A stretch of 35,048 nucleotides of DNA from an uncultured Bacteroidales bacterium (GCA_903885595.1 CAISJJ010000011.1:1-35048); one strand, 5' to 3'; shown: positions 8,619-17,005, counted from the stretch's first letter. Numbers and translations are program-made. Notes: a model not told the origin generated them from the letters alone.

Positions 8619-8706
8619 AAATGACGAAGTAACAAAGTAATACAGTAACATGGTTATAAGGTAAATAGTGTCAGAAATCATCTATGATTCCCACAAGGAT
8701 TATGTT

Positions 8707-8752
8707 CAGTCAATCAATCAATCAATCAATCAGTCAATCAGTCAATCAGTCA
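8707..8752. repeat. (CAAT)n / (CAGT) tetranucleotide tract
   Basis: About eleven tetranucleotide units, CAAT with interspersed CAGT, between the riboswitch terminator and the ribD start. A tract of the same kind and orientation occurs at 12403-12440. Confidence 0.85.
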
Positions 8753-8760
8753 TTATTCGC

Positions 8761-8794
8761 AAAAAAAAGCCCCGTCACTTGGTAGCAACAGGGC
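8761..8794 (-). terminator. Intrinsic terminator of the FMN riboswitch
   Basis: On the minus strand GCCCTGT pairs with ACGGGGC (one G-T pair) to form a 7-bp stem at 8769-8794, followed by eight T residues at 8761-8768. It lies 43 bp after the FMN aptamer and before ribD, so it is the likely expression platform: FMN binding would favour termination. The GCCCTG arm is also complementary to a CAGGGC in the aptamer (8967-8972), a possible antiterminator pairing. Confidence 0.8.
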
Positions 8795-8836
8795 GCAATC
8801 CTATTTAAGCTGGTAAATAAGTCAGATTAAATATGA

Positions 8837-8979
8837 TTCTTCTTCCATCCAGACTTTACTGTCGGTGCCGTAATTTCAACGGCTCGGTTCCTTAGAACAG
8901 ACTATCACTTGATTTTCTGTTCTGAAAGGAGTCGCGGACTATACCGCCGGTCGGGAATTTCACCCTGCCCTGAAGAACC
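8837..8979 (-). ncRNA. FMN riboswitch (RFN element)
   Basis: The minus strand carries the conserved blocks of the FMN aptamer in order: TTCTTCAGGGCAGGGTGAA, then TCCCGACCGGCGGTATAGTC, then GAACCGAGCC, then GAAATTACGGCACCGACAG, then AGTCTGGATGGAAGAAGAA. The end segments GTTCTTC and GAAGAA(T) form the closing stem. It senses flavin mononucleotide and lies upstream of ribD, so it should turn the ribD-ribE-ribBA-ribH operon off when FMN is plentiful. A terminator follows 43 bp downstream. Confidence 0.97.
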
Positions 8980-9020
8980 TACTGTATGTTAATGAACTTT
9001 TAAATCAATGTTTCTAAATG

Positions 9021-9028
9021 CAAAGATA
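9021..9028 (-). promoter_or_regulatory. -7 box TATCTTTG for the riboflavin operon
   Basis: Perfect TAnnTTTG on the minus strand, ending about 40 bp before the FMN aptamer. Transcription would begin near 9015. It directly abuts the T tract of the terminator for the preceding gene. Confidence 0.65.
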
Positions 9029-9060
9029 TAAAAAAAACAATACTGTTAAGAAATTAACAG
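9029..9060 (-). terminator. Intrinsic terminator after the T9SS cargo gene
   Basis: On the minus strand CTGTTAA-TTTC-TTAACAG is a perfect 7-bp stem with a 4-base loop (9043-9060), followed by TATTG and eight T residues (down to 9030). It begins 15 bp after the stop of the 788-aa secreted protein. Confidence 0.75.
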
Positions 9061-9075
9061 GAAATGACTGTTTCA

Positions 9076-11442
9076 TTATTGAACGATCAAACGTTCTGTT
9101 TTAACCTGGTCTTCAGTTTTCAATTGAACAATGTAAACACCCTTGGGATAGTTTGATAAATCAATATTTCTGACCACATCTTTGCCGGTTACGAGATTTT
9201 CAGAATAGACCAGTTTCCCGGAAATGTCAGTAAGGGTGAGTTGTGCCTGAAGGTTTTTATTTCCGGTGATGGTCACAGCCACGTTGCTATGGGCCGGATT
9301 GGGTTGAAGTGTCAATGCCAGGTTATTCTTATCCTGTTCTGCAACGGCAACAAATTCATCGAAGGTCACATGCATGGTGCTGATCACATTTCCTGTACAG
9401 GGAAGCACTGGTAAAGCAACCAACTGCAGGTCGACGCTCCCGCTGTTGCGGTCACCATTTCCCGGGGTATAATTGGTAATCAAGGCTGATGGATCGCTGA
9501 AAGATCCGTCTCCTGTTGTTGCCCAGCCAATAAGCCGATAGTTAGAAGCGATCCCGTGAAGAGAAATGGAGGGAACAAACTTGTTCACAAGCGTATCATT
9601 GCCTGCAAATGCCGTTTGCCTTACCTGCACAAAAACACGGACTGAATCATATCGCATCAGCGTTCCATCACTAATGGTCACGTAGTAAGTCGTCGCCGTA
9701 TCCGGTGCATCTATGGGATTTTGTACTGCGGAAGTAAACCCGGCAGGATTTGAAGTCCATTCATAGGTGTAAGTTCCTGAACCTCCGAAGGCGAATGCAT
9801 TGAGCTGGGTTGTGGCGCCAGTGCAAAGCTTTACAGGGTAGGCTGTTGTATAGGATGAAAAAACATTTTCAAAGGAAAAGGAGGCAATCCGGGTAACCCA
9901 GTTCCCATCAGAGGTGGTAGCATAATATTCCTGTGTGTACCAGAAAGCCGTTGGGTTACTGGGGTCAACCCGCATGGAGCTGTAATCACCCCAGCGGCTT
10001 CGTCCATCCCAAATTCCGGTTTGGGATCCTGTGCCATTTATGATACGCCTTTCCTGGACAGTCATCTGGTTCAACGGGTCATTTTTTAACCGTCCTGTAT
10101 ATCCGATAGAAGGGTACATGGCGCTGCTTGATATTGAAAATCCGAGCGCAATGTTCCCGGCTGTGTCCTGTGCCATACTGCCCATCCATCTTGATCTTCC
10201 ATCGGAAGGGGCATAGGTGCTTTGCTGGTAAATTGACCATGCACCTGTCGTTTTTTGCAATTCATACCAACGAACGCCAGCTGCGCCGGTACTGGTTTTA
10301 ACAGTGTGGTTTACTACCATCGAGGCATATCCGTTGAACGTACGGTATTGCAACCGGTTCATCAGCCGGTCGCTGATAGGATCCAGCAGTCGGGTCGATC
10401 CAAGTTGAGGGATGCCCTGTGTGCCTGTAAAATATTGAAAGGCCGTGACATTCAAATTTGGTTTTTTGGTAAATGTAGAACTGGTGGGTGTGATGTAATC
10501 GGCATGAAACTCATAATAGCCAATATGCTGTGTTCCGGTCGAAGTGACATAGGTAATATAATTGGGTGTTCCGGCCGGGGGAAATACCCCATCGCAATCC
10601 GAAGGTAAAGTGCCATAAGCTTCAGCAGCTGCATTCAGGGTGAAGGAGATCCTCGTGGCAGTTGCAGAGCCTGCCAGCATGGCAACCCGGTCAAAAGCAT
10701 AGGCGCCAACCCCGGCAAATTGTAGCGTGCTGATATTAAAGCGATTGCATGTCATGTAATATCCATCGGGCCATATACCAAACTTTGGATAGTCGGGTAG
10801 TTGGGTATAAGCATACTGGTAACGGTACCAACTTCCCATCGGATCCGGAGTCTGAGAGACCGCAATCATCATATAGTGGGTGCTCCCGCTGGGTAATGAG
10901 AACTGGCTGAAAAGCCAACGGTCGGCCTGCTCATCGTATAGTATTATGGCGTCGCCTGAATTCACATTATTCGGCATCCCAGTCCAAATGGAACTATTAG
11001 CAATAGGACCCATCAATTTTGAACCTGTTTTATTGTATATGGCAAATGAGGTATTGACAACCTGAAAATAGTGATTTGGTCCGACATCGCCATCAGTGTC
11101 AGGGGGTACACTTCCACTGGAATTACTCATGCCACTGAAATTCTGTAATGTGGTATCTGTTGTAAGCGGCCCCAAAGTGGATTGCAATCCGGGGTCGGTA
11201 AAATCGGGGCTGAACGGCTTCCCGTTGGGATCATCCTTGACATTAAAATAGTTCTTAACAGCAACACCTTTCCAAGAGTTGTCGATTTGGGCCGCAGGGG
11301 TTTTAATCATATCACGCAAAGGGGGTGAGATATCAAAATAGACGGGTAAATCAGCCGTCGGGCTTGATACTTCTTCCTGATTCTGACCAAAAAGATTCAG
11401 CGCCAGGAGCGGAATAAATAAAAAAGATAGAATTTTTTTCAT
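9076..11442 (-). CDS. Large secreted protein with T9SS sorting domain
   Basis: A 788-residue exported protein of unknown function. It has a signal peptide (about 1-19, ending LNLFGQ). A long central domain (about 90-520) includes the segment DTDGDVGPNHYFQVVN, a motif I associate with uncharacterised secreted Bacteroidota proteins. An Ig/PKD-like beta domain follows (about 535-610, with TTYYVTISDGT). The C-terminus (about 705-788) has LQPNPAHSNV, DISGKLVY and NYPKGVYIVQL, the pattern of the T9SS type A sorting domain. Export by Sec and then T9SS to the cell surface or medium is expected. No catalytic motif was recognised. It is a single-gene unit with its own terminator. Confidence 0.88.
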   Translation of the reverse strand: MKKILSFLFIPLLALNLFGQNQEEVSSPTADLPVYFDISPPLRDMIKTPAAQIDNSWKGVAVKNYFNVKDDPNGKPFSPDFTDPGLQSTLGPLTTDTTLQNFSGMSNSSGSVPPDTDGDVGPNHYFQVVNTSFAIYNKTGSKLMGPIANSSIWTGMPNNVNSGDAIILYDEQADRWLFSQFSLPSGSTHYMMIAVSQTPDPMGSWYRYQYAYTQLPDYPKFGIWPDGYYMTCNRFNISTLQFAGVGAYAFDRVAMLAGSATATRISFTLNAAAEAYGTLPSDCDGVFPPAGTPNYITYVTSTGTQHIGYYEFHADYITPTSSTFTKKPNLNVTAFQYFTGTQGIPQLGSTRLLDPISDRLMNRLQYRTFNGYASMVVNHTVKTSTGAAGVRWYELQKTTGAWSIYQQSTYAPSDGRSRWMGSMAQDTAGNIALGFSISSSAMYPSIGYTGRLKNDPLNQMTVQERRIINGTGSQTGIWDGRSRWGDYSSMRVDPSNPTAFWYTQEYYATTSDGNWVTRIASFSFENVFSSYTTAYPVKLCTGATTQLNAFAFGGSGTYTYEWTSNPAGFTSAVQNPIDAPDTATTYYVTISDGTLMRYDSVRVFVQVRQTAFAGNDTLVNKFVPSISLHGIASNYRLIGWATTGDGSFSDPSALITNYTPGNGDRNSGSVDLQLVALPVLPCTGNVISTMHVTFDEFVAVAEQDKNNLALTLQPNPAHSNVAVTITGNKNLQAQLTLTDISGKLVYSENLVTGKDVVRNIDLSNYPKGVYIVQLKTEDQVKTERLIVQ

Positions 11443-11577
11443 GTGATTGGGGGGGATTGAAGGCTTAACTGCTTAAAGGTACGAAATTTTCTGCAAATAT
11501 CGAAATTTTTTTAATAGGATTTGATCCAATATATGAGGAGGAACAGTTTTTCATGTCCGCTTTTTTCGAAACTTGAT

Positions 11578-11585
11578 TATCTTTG
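11578..11585 (+). promoter_or_regulatory. Bacteroidota -7 box TATCTTTG
   Basis: Perfect TAnnTTTG 31 bp before the ATG of the SDR gene, giving a leader of about 25 bases. No clear -33 element. Confidence 0.6.
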
Positions 11586-11616
11586 AATACATTTTCCTCG
11601 TCAAATTCTGAACACT

Positions 11617-12321
11617 ATGAATATCATTATCACGGGAGCCAGCCGGGGTGTCGGGTTCGAATTGGTTAAAATCCTGGCCAGACATAAGCAAAACCAGATT
11701 GTAGCGATATCGCGGAACGGGAAAGCGCTCGGGGAACTTAAGGCTGAATGTTCCCGTCTTCATCCTGAGACAAAAGTCATCCCCTACGAGTTTGACCTGA
11801 ACCATTTTGAGTTTTATCCCCTGATTGTGCAACGGATTGAAACATTCATTCACAAATGTGATGTCTTGATAAATAACGCAGGGCAACTGGTCAATAAACC
11901 TTTCAACAAATTCAGTTTTACTGAATTTGACAATACATTTGATGTGAATGTCAAAAGCCCGTTTTTTTTGATCCAGGCACTATTGCCAATGTTTAACAAG
12001 GGAGCTCATGTTGTGAATATCGGAAGCATTGGCGGGATGTCAGGCAGCAAGAAATTTCCCGGACTGGCGGCTTATAGTTCCAGCAAGGGCGCGCTGGCTA
12101 TATTGACCGAAATACTTGCTGAGGAACTTGCAGAACAGGACATCAAGGTTAACTGTCTTGCCCTTGGCGCAGTACAAACAGAGATGTTTGCAAAGGCTTT
12201 TCCGGAATACAAGGCTCCCCTGAATTCTGCTCAGATGGCCCATTTCATTGCTGATTTCGCGGTCACCGGGCATAAATACTTTAACGGAAAGGTTTTACCG
12301 GTTTCAATGTCGGTACCATAA
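11617..12321 (+). CDS. Short-chain dehydrogenase/reductase
   Basis: A classical SDR-fold NAD(P)-dependent oxidoreductase of 234 residues. The cofactor glycine motif TGASRGVG is at residues 6-13, NNAG at 86-89, the catalytic serine near 137 (NIGSIGG) and the Tyr153-x3-Lys157 pair in AYSSSKGA. All catalytic residues are present. The substrate cannot be told from sequence; fatty-acid/polyketide-type ketoreductases and sugar reductases share this pattern. It is a single gene behind a perfect -7 box, and its 3' end is followed immediately by a heptamer array. Confidence 0.88.
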   Translation: MNIIITGASRGVGFELVKILARHKQNQIVAISRNGKALGELKAECSRLHPETKVIPYEFDLNHFEFYPLIVQRIETFIHKCDVLINNAGQLVNKPFNKFSFTEFDNTFDVNVKSPFFLIQALLPMFNKGAHVVNIGSIGGMSGSKKFPGLAAYSSSKGALAILTEILAEELAEQDIKVNCLALGAVQTEMFAKAFPEYKAPLNSAQMAHFIADFAVTGHKYFNGKVLPVSMSVP

Positions 12322-12324
12322 AAA

Positions 12325-12353
12325 ACGTGACACGTGACGCGTGACGCGTGACA
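12325..12353. repeat. Heptameric repeat array (CGTGACN)
   Basis: Four ACGTGAC/GCGTGAC units begin four bases after the SDR stop codon. The unit sequence and order match the array at 8584-8618. Confidence 0.8.
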
Positions 12354-12402
12354 GGGTGAAGAGATGAAGTGGTAACGATTTAATGTGCTACCGGAAATTA
12401 TT

Positions 12403-12440
12403 CAATCAATCAATCAATCAATCAGTCAGTCAATCAATCC
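12403..12440. repeat. (CAAT)n / (CAGT) tetranucleotide tract
   Basis: About nine tetranucleotide units, mainly CAAT, between the convergent SDR and hydF genes. Together with the heptamer array 50 bp away, it repeats the layout of 8584-8752. Confidence 0.85.
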
Positions 12441-12449
12441 CTAAATTCC

Positions 12450-13706
12450 CTATAAATAATCAACTGCATCCGCCGGGTTTTTTGTGAACGGGGCGATGGC
12501 CCGGTTGTAAATCCCGTGAACATAAGCAATAGCCATACCGTAATTGGTGACCGGGATGCCGGCTTCGATTGCGGGTTTGAGCCGGCTCACAATTTGTTTC
12601 CTGGTTATCATACACCCACCACACTGAATTACCATGGCATATTCGGTGATAGGCCGTGTGATTTGGGCCAGTCCGGCCACTGTATCAAATTCCAGATTTT
12701 TTCCTGAGAAGTTGCTTAGCCATCTGGGAATTTTCACCCTGCCAATGTCATCGCATGAAACATGGTGTGTGCATGATTCCAGGATCAGCAGCCTGTCACC
12801 GTCGTGAAGTTTCGACAAAAAGGGTGTTCCCCTGATATAATTCTTAAAATCGCCTTTTTGCCGGGCAAGGACAATACTGAAACTTGTGAGTGGAATCTCT
12901 TTTGGAATAGCAGCATCAGCCTTCGGAAATACCTGGCTGTCTGTTACAACCAATACCGGTTTTGGGTTCATCTTCTTCAGAAATGCATCTACCTCGCGCT
13001 CCTTGCAAACTACGGCAATTCCATCATGATCGAGCACATCGCGAATCACCTGTACCTGGGGCAGTATCATCCGGCCTTCAGGCGCTTCAATGTCGATAGG
13101 CGTGATTAAAAGCACTACATCCCCATACGCGATCAGGTCGCCGACAAGGGTTTGCTTCCTGAATGAAGTCTCGGGGATGGTTTCCCTGATCCGTTTAATA
13201 ATCTCATCGGGATTACTGGCATTATTCGTAATCATTTTACCTTTTAGGTTCAGGGCGCTGAACCCAATGACCATTGTCCCATATTTTTCGCTGATTTCTG
13301 CGGCTAAAGCGGGTTCTATTAATTCTTTGTCCGATTTATTGTGAATGATTAGAAAAGGCAGGTCATTTTGTTGAAAATCATGAATCAGGTTTACCTCCGG
13401 TTCTTCAAATTTATTATGGGCGATAAGCAGGATGGCCATGTCTATGATTTTCAGCACCTCCTTTGTCTTACCAACCCGTTTAAGCCCAAGTTCACCACTG
13501 TCGTCGATTCCGGCAGTATCGATCATTATCACTGGTCCGATCCCGGCTATCTCGATTGATTTTTTCACCGGATCGGTTGTGGTGCCGGATACATCGGAAA
13601 CGATTGCAATATCCTGCCCGGTAAGCGCATTAATGAGTGAACTTTTGCCATTGTTTCTTCTGCCGAAGATGCCAATGTGGGGTTTTGTGTCGCGGGCTTT
13701 GGTCAT
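12450..13706 (-). CDS. hydF: [FeFe]-hydrogenase maturation GTPase HydF
   Basis: HydF is the scaffold on which the two-iron subcluster of the H-cluster is assembled before transfer to [FeFe]-hydrogenase. The N-terminal GTPase domain has the P-loop GRRNNGKS (15-22), switch region SGTTTDP (40-46), DTAG (63-66) and NKSD near 123. The C-terminal domain has the iron-sulfur ligands in the family spacing: CTH at 312-314 and CGGC at 362-365. The length (418 aa) is normal. The partners HydE and HydG and the hydrogenase itself are not in this window. Presence of hydF implies hydrogen metabolism and an anaerobic lifestyle. Repeats lie on both sides of the gene. Confidence 0.95.
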   Translation of the reverse strand: MTKARDTKPHIGIFGRRNNGKSSLINALTGQDIAIVSDVSGTTTDPVKKSIEIAGIGPVIMIDTAGIDDSGELGLKRVGKTKEVLKIIDMAILLIAHNKFEEPEVNLIHDFQQNDLPFLIIHNKSDKELIEPALAAEISEKYGTMVIGFSALNLKGKMITNNASNPDEIIKRIRETIPETSFRKQTLVGDLIAYGDVVLLITPIDIEAPEGRMILPQVQVIRDVLDHDGIAVVCKEREVDAFLKKMNPKPVLVVTDSQVFPKADAAIPKEIPLTSFSIVLARQKGDFKNYIRGTPFLSKLHDGDRLLILESCTHHVSCDDIGRVKIPRWLSNFSGKNLEFDTVAGLAQITRPITEYAMVIQCGGCMITRKQIVSRLKPAIEAGIPVTNYGMAIAYVHGIYNRAIAPFTKNPADAVDYL

Positions 13707-13763
13707 AGGGTGGTTATTTCAGTGGGTTTCGAAGTGCTACTACGTTATGTGTTAATGAATATC

Positions 13764-13790
13764 GTTACACGGGACGCGTGACACGTGACT
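13764..13790. repeat. Short heptameric repeat array
   Basis: Three to four ACGGGAC/GCGTGAC/ACGTGAC units lie upstream of hydF. No promoter box was seen in this spacer. Confidence 0.65.
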
Positions 13791-13876
13791 GAAAATTGTT
13801 CCGTGAGTCCGTAAATTCAGTGCATTTCATGAAGCATAAAACCGCATTTTTCAATTATGAATGGTGATAAACCAGT

Positions 13877-13912
13877 TGTCACGCGTCACGCGTCACGCGT
13901 CACATGTCACGT
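13877..13912. repeat. Heptameric repeat array (GTCACGC)
   Basis: Five GTCACGC/GTCACAT units; the plus-strand reading is opposite to the neighbouring array at 13764-13790. Its right half encodes the last residues and the stop of the VOC gene on the minus strand. Confidence 0.8.
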
Positions 13913-14228
13913 TGGTTTGTATGAACTCAACCGGAGCTCCGTTTTCTTCTATGAAAGCTACTATGACTCCTTTGGAGGGGCTGTTCGGTTCAATTATCAC
14001 TTTTTTCCCCTGGATGGCGGCATGGATATCATCTACCTCAAAGGCAACGTGCGGAACAGTTCTGACAATTTCCGGAAGGATGCAATCATCTTCATATCGC
14101 ATCCATTCGATCCCAAATTCGCTTTCTTCATAACCACAATGCCAAATCTTATAACCAGCAAGATATTTTTCACCTTTTACAGGTGTTTTGGTTGGAATCC
14201 CCAAATGATGATATTTATATTTTACCAT
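13893..14228 (-). CDS. Small VOC/glyoxalase-fold protein
   Basis: A 111-residue cytosolic protein with the features of one vicinal-oxygen-chelate module: HHLGIPT near the N-terminus, VPHVAFEVDDI in the middle and PVEFIQ near the end, where metal-binding His and Glu residues normally sit. The family covers glyoxalases, dioxygenases and resistance proteins, and the activity cannot be assigned. The last six residues (NVTCDA) and the TGA come from the heptamer array. The natural end was probably near PVEFIQ. Confidence 0.7.
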   Translation of the reverse strand: MVKYKYHHLGIPTKTPVKGEKYLAGYKIWHCGYEESEFGIEWMRYEDDCILPEIVRTVPHVAFEVDDIHAAIQGKKVIIEPNSPSKGVIVAFIEENGAPVEFIQTNVTCDA

Positions 14229-14283
14229 AACCTTTTGTTGATTACAAATAAATTAATTGTGCCCAATGAATAAAAACATTTCA

Positions 14284-14291
14284 CAAAGGTA
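14284..14291 (-). promoter_or_regulatory. Possible -7 box TACCTTTG
   Basis: Minus-strand match to TAnnTTTG, 56 bp before the VOC gene start. The surrounding 267-bp divergent spacer shows nothing else except the plus-strand box at 14436. Confidence 0.45.
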
Positions 14292-14435
14292 ATACAATTC
14301 ACACAGAAGTCATAATATTCACATCGTTTCTATGGGATATATTGGTTAATATCAAAAGGTTAACTGTTTATATGGTGTTGGTGTTTAGTTATATAAAAAA
14401 TAGGGTGAAGATGTAGGTTTTTAAATAAACTGTAT

Positions 14436-14443
14436 TATATTTG
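14436..14443 (+). promoter_or_regulatory. -7 box TATATTTG
   Basis: Match to TAnnTTTG 53 bp before the ATG of the lipoprotein gene at 14496. The upstream sequence is T-rich but has no clear -33 TTTG. Confidence 0.5.
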
Positions 14444-14495
14444 TACTGCATAAGGTTTTATATGATCAATCAAATTCACTTAAATCTTTTAAATT

Positions 14496-15062
14496 ATGAA
14501 AACTCAAATAATTTTTTCAATGATCTTGTTTGCTGTTCTCCCGGCGCTTTTTACATCCTGCGATAAAATCGGAGGTTCAGCTTCGGTACAAGTATCCTAC
14601 CCGCTTCAGCCCATGACGTTTGTGTATACACCAACTGCTCCGAAAAGCGTAGCCGAAGAATTGCTGCTGTATCAAGTACAAGTCAATCTGAATGTTGATA
14701 GTTTAATAAACAAATATTTACCGGGAGGAGTTCTTGGAAACACTGCCTTTGATACCTTATGGATTACCATAGTACCCCCGGATACGGCCAATTTTGCCTG
14801 GCTTGCATCTGCCCGTGCTGAAGTTGCTTCAGATAGTGTTTTTACGAGTCCATTGCCTATTGGGAATGTTACAAACACCGATAGCACAGTTAATGCTAAA
14901 ACGCTTGTTCTGCACCTGGACCAGACCAATATTCAACCTTTACTCGGAACCCAGGGTTTTTGGTTCCGCTTGTATGCTGATACCCGGAGCGCTATCCCAT
15001 TTCAGTGGATTACCATGCAGATCAATTCAGGGCTTACCATGACTATTGAACCTTCGAAATAA
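14496..15062 (+). CDS. Predicted lipoprotein, unknown function
   Basis: A 188-residue protein with a lipoprotein signal peptide ending in LFTSC (cysteine at about residue 22). The mature part is rich in beta-forming segments and ends with a hydrophobic strand pattern (ITMQINSGLTMTIEP). No family was recognised. It should be anchored in the outer or inner membrane. It is the first gene of a co-directional set followed by another lipoprotein and a DUF5723 outer-membrane protein, from which it is separated by a MITE-like element. A -7 box lies 53 bp upstream. Confidence 0.75.
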   Translation: MKTQIIFSMILFAVLPALFTSCDKIGGSASVQVSYPLQPMTFVYTPTAPKSVAEELLLYQVQVNLNVDSLINKYLPGGVLGNTAFDTLWITIVPPDTANFAWLASARAEVASDSVFTSPLPIGNVTNTDSTVNAKTLVLHLDQTNIQPLLGTQGFWFRLYADTRSAIPFQWITMQINSGLTMTIEPSK

Positions 15063-15113
15063 TTAAATTCCGAATTCTTCCTTTCTTTTGTCGGAAGTGG
15101 GATGAAATCAATT

Positions 15114-15247
15114 TTGAGTTCGCTCCGAAAAGGCATTTAAAAGAACATTGGACACTGAGCGAAGGCGAAGTGTCTACATTAACTGGTGACTGCATTCTTC
15201 GGCTTCGCTCACAATCCAATTGATCGGACTTTTCGGAGTGGACTCAA
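15114..15247. mobile_element. MITE-like inverted-repeat element, copy B
   Basis: A 134-bp relative of 1371-1506 in the opposite orientation on the plus strand. The termini TTGAGTTCGCTCCGAAAAG and CTTTTCGGAGTGGACTCAA are imperfect inverted repeats of 19 bp. Internal arms GAGCGAAGGCGAAG and CTTCGGCTTCGCTC pair over 13 of 14 positions, and GACACT...AGTGTC forms a local hairpin. Relative to transcription of its flanking genes it has the same orientation as copy A. It is non-coding, and the rest of the 263-bp spacer is featureless. Confidence 0.75.
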
Positions 15248-15325
15248 TTTTTAATTTTGAAAATTATCTGATTTTAGCCTGACTCAAACATTCAAATCTG
15301 ATCCCTTCCATAAAACTTTCTCATT

Positions 15326-16993
15326 ATGAAAAGACAAACAGACAGATTAATAAAATCATGGCAAAGCCGTATCGGGATTTATGGCATAATTCTCCTGGCA
15401 ATAATCGTCACCATTTTTCAATCCTGTAATAAAAATGATTTTGACTTTAGTAAGATGACCACACCGGACTGGTCCCCAACCTGGACTATTCCCCTGATTC
15501 ATTCTGAACTTACCCTGCGAGACATACTGAAACAGGACACCAATCAGTTTATTATTGAAGATCCGGTTTCGCACATGCTTACGCTGGAATACGCGGCAAG
15601 TTTATTCTCACAAACCGCCCAGCAGTACCTTGTGATTCCCGATCAGAAAAATATCAAGATGGAGTCGTCCACGCTCATGATTAATGTTCCCCCGCTGGAT
15701 ACTTCAACGTATGAAATTACGGTGCCATACTCATTCACGCCTGCACAGGAAGGTCAACGTCTTGATAGCCTGTTCATCAAGTCCGCATCCATTGAAATTA
15801 ACATACTTTCTTACATCAATCATAGTGGAAAGGTATCAATTACAATTCCGAATGCAACCAAAAACGGACAAATATTTCAGACCCTTATTTCCCTGAATTA
15901 TACAGGAACATTGCCCGTTGAAAAGACCATAAACCTGGATTTTTCCGGATACAAGATGTTTCTTGATAACACCACCGGCCATACCAATGAAATTACCGCC
16001 ACCTCCATTATTGAAGTTTATGGTGATGCGAATCCCGATCTTTCTCCCTATACCTTTAAAGCAACATGCGATATTATCAATATAAAATTTTCAAAAATTT
16101 TCGGGTACCTCGGACAGTATGAATATCCGCTTACTGACACCCTTATGCTGAACCTCTTTAAAAATAACATTCAGGGCAGTATCCAATTGGAAGAGATTGA
16201 TTTGTTTTTAACCACAATCAATTCTGTAGGAATGCCATTGGAATTGGAAATTATGAACTTATCAGCCTATTCGGCAGCAAATCCTCCCCATACGGTCGAC
16301 ATCACCGACAACCCGCTGTTTCCCAATCCACTAACAGTTAATTCGCCAGATGTATATCATGTTGGGGAGTCAGATAGTTCAAACTTTCAATTCGGTGACA
16401 ATAATTCACAAATTATTGATGCAATTAATATGGCCCCGGAATATATCTACTTTAATATCCTGGGTAAATCTAATCCTGCCAACAATCCTGCCTATGAAAA
16501 CTTCGTACTGGATACGAGCCGTTTTGCCGTGGATGTAAAGGTTGTATTACCACTTTTTGGATCAATCGGCGGTTTTTTCATTGAAGATACCGTTAAATTC
16601 GACTTTAACATTCCCGATCAGGCTAAAATGCTTGAATTCAAGGTTCGCACAGTAAACCACTTCCCCCTTGATGCTGAAATTCAGATCTATTTTGCCGATC
16701 AGAATTATAAAGTCCTTGATTCTCTTTTTTCAGGAAAAGATCACCATATTCTGGTTGCTGCCCCCGTTAGTGGCCCACCAGCATACCGCGTCATTGAGAG
16801 TCCCCCGATTCAGCCATTCATCTTTTCTCCCGATCCCTTCCTGGAAGCCGATCTGCAACGGTTGAAACAAGCAAGATTCCTGCTGATTAAAGCAAAGATG
16901 TCGACCTATAATTCAGATCTTGTAAAAATTTATGCCGACTATATGCTCGACGTTAAACTTGCCGCCAAGATACAATTAGATGCACAAAACTAA
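15326..16993 (+). CDS. Predicted large lipoprotein, unknown function
   Basis: A 555-residue exported protein. The N-terminus is positively charged, then a hydrophobic helix (about 17-32) ends at FQSC, a plausible lipidation cysteine near residue 34. The rest is beta-rich with repeated segments of the kind LDSLFIKSASIEI, which suggests stacked beta-sandwich domains. No catalytic motif was recognised. It is followed after 12 bp by a DUF5723-type outer-membrane protein, so the two are very likely cotranscribed and may work together at the outer membrane. Confidence 0.75.
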   Translation: MKRQTDRLIKSWQSRIGIYGIILLAIIVTIFQSCNKNDFDFSKMTTPDWSPTWTIPLIHSELTLRDILKQDTNQFIIEDPVSHMLTLEYAASLFSQTAQQYLVIPDQKNIKMESSTLMINVPPLDTSTYEITVPYSFTPAQEGQRLDSLFIKSASIEINILSYINHSGKVSITIPNATKNGQIFQTLISLNYTGTLPVEKTINLDFSGYKMFLDNTTGHTNEITATSIIEVYGDANPDLSPYTFKATCDIINIKFSKIFGYLGQYEYPLTDTLMLNLFKNNIQGSIQLEEIDLFLTTINSVGMPLELEIMNLSAYSAANPPHTVDITDNPLFPNPLTVNSPDVYHVGESDSSNFQFGDNNSQIIDAINMAPEYIYFNILGKSNPANNPAYENFVLDTSRFAVDVKVVLPLFGSIGGFFIEDTVKFDFNIPDQAKMLEFKVRTVNHFPLDAEIQIYFADQNYKVLDSLFSGKDHHILVAAPVSGPPAYRVIESPPIQPFIFSPDPFLEADLQRLKQARFLLIKAKMSTYNSDLVKIYADYMLDVKLAAKIQLDAQN

Positions 16994-17005
16994 GCTGAAC
17001 CCACT

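Larger units (their letters stand above)
8549..9075. other. Riboflavin operon leader region (527 bp)
   Basis: No gene is seen. In minus-strand order the region holds the terminator of the upstream gene, a -7 promoter box, the FMN riboswitch, its terminator hairpin, a (CAAT)n tract, a low-complexity stretch rich in AGTAACA-like units (about 8619-8700) and a heptamer array. Confidence 0.85.

Noticed and set aside
13877..13912. Palindromic operator sites (ACGCGT, CACGTG) in the GC-rich heptamers
   Set aside because: The short palindromes follow automatically from tandem GCGTGAC units and occur wherever the array does, including after genes.
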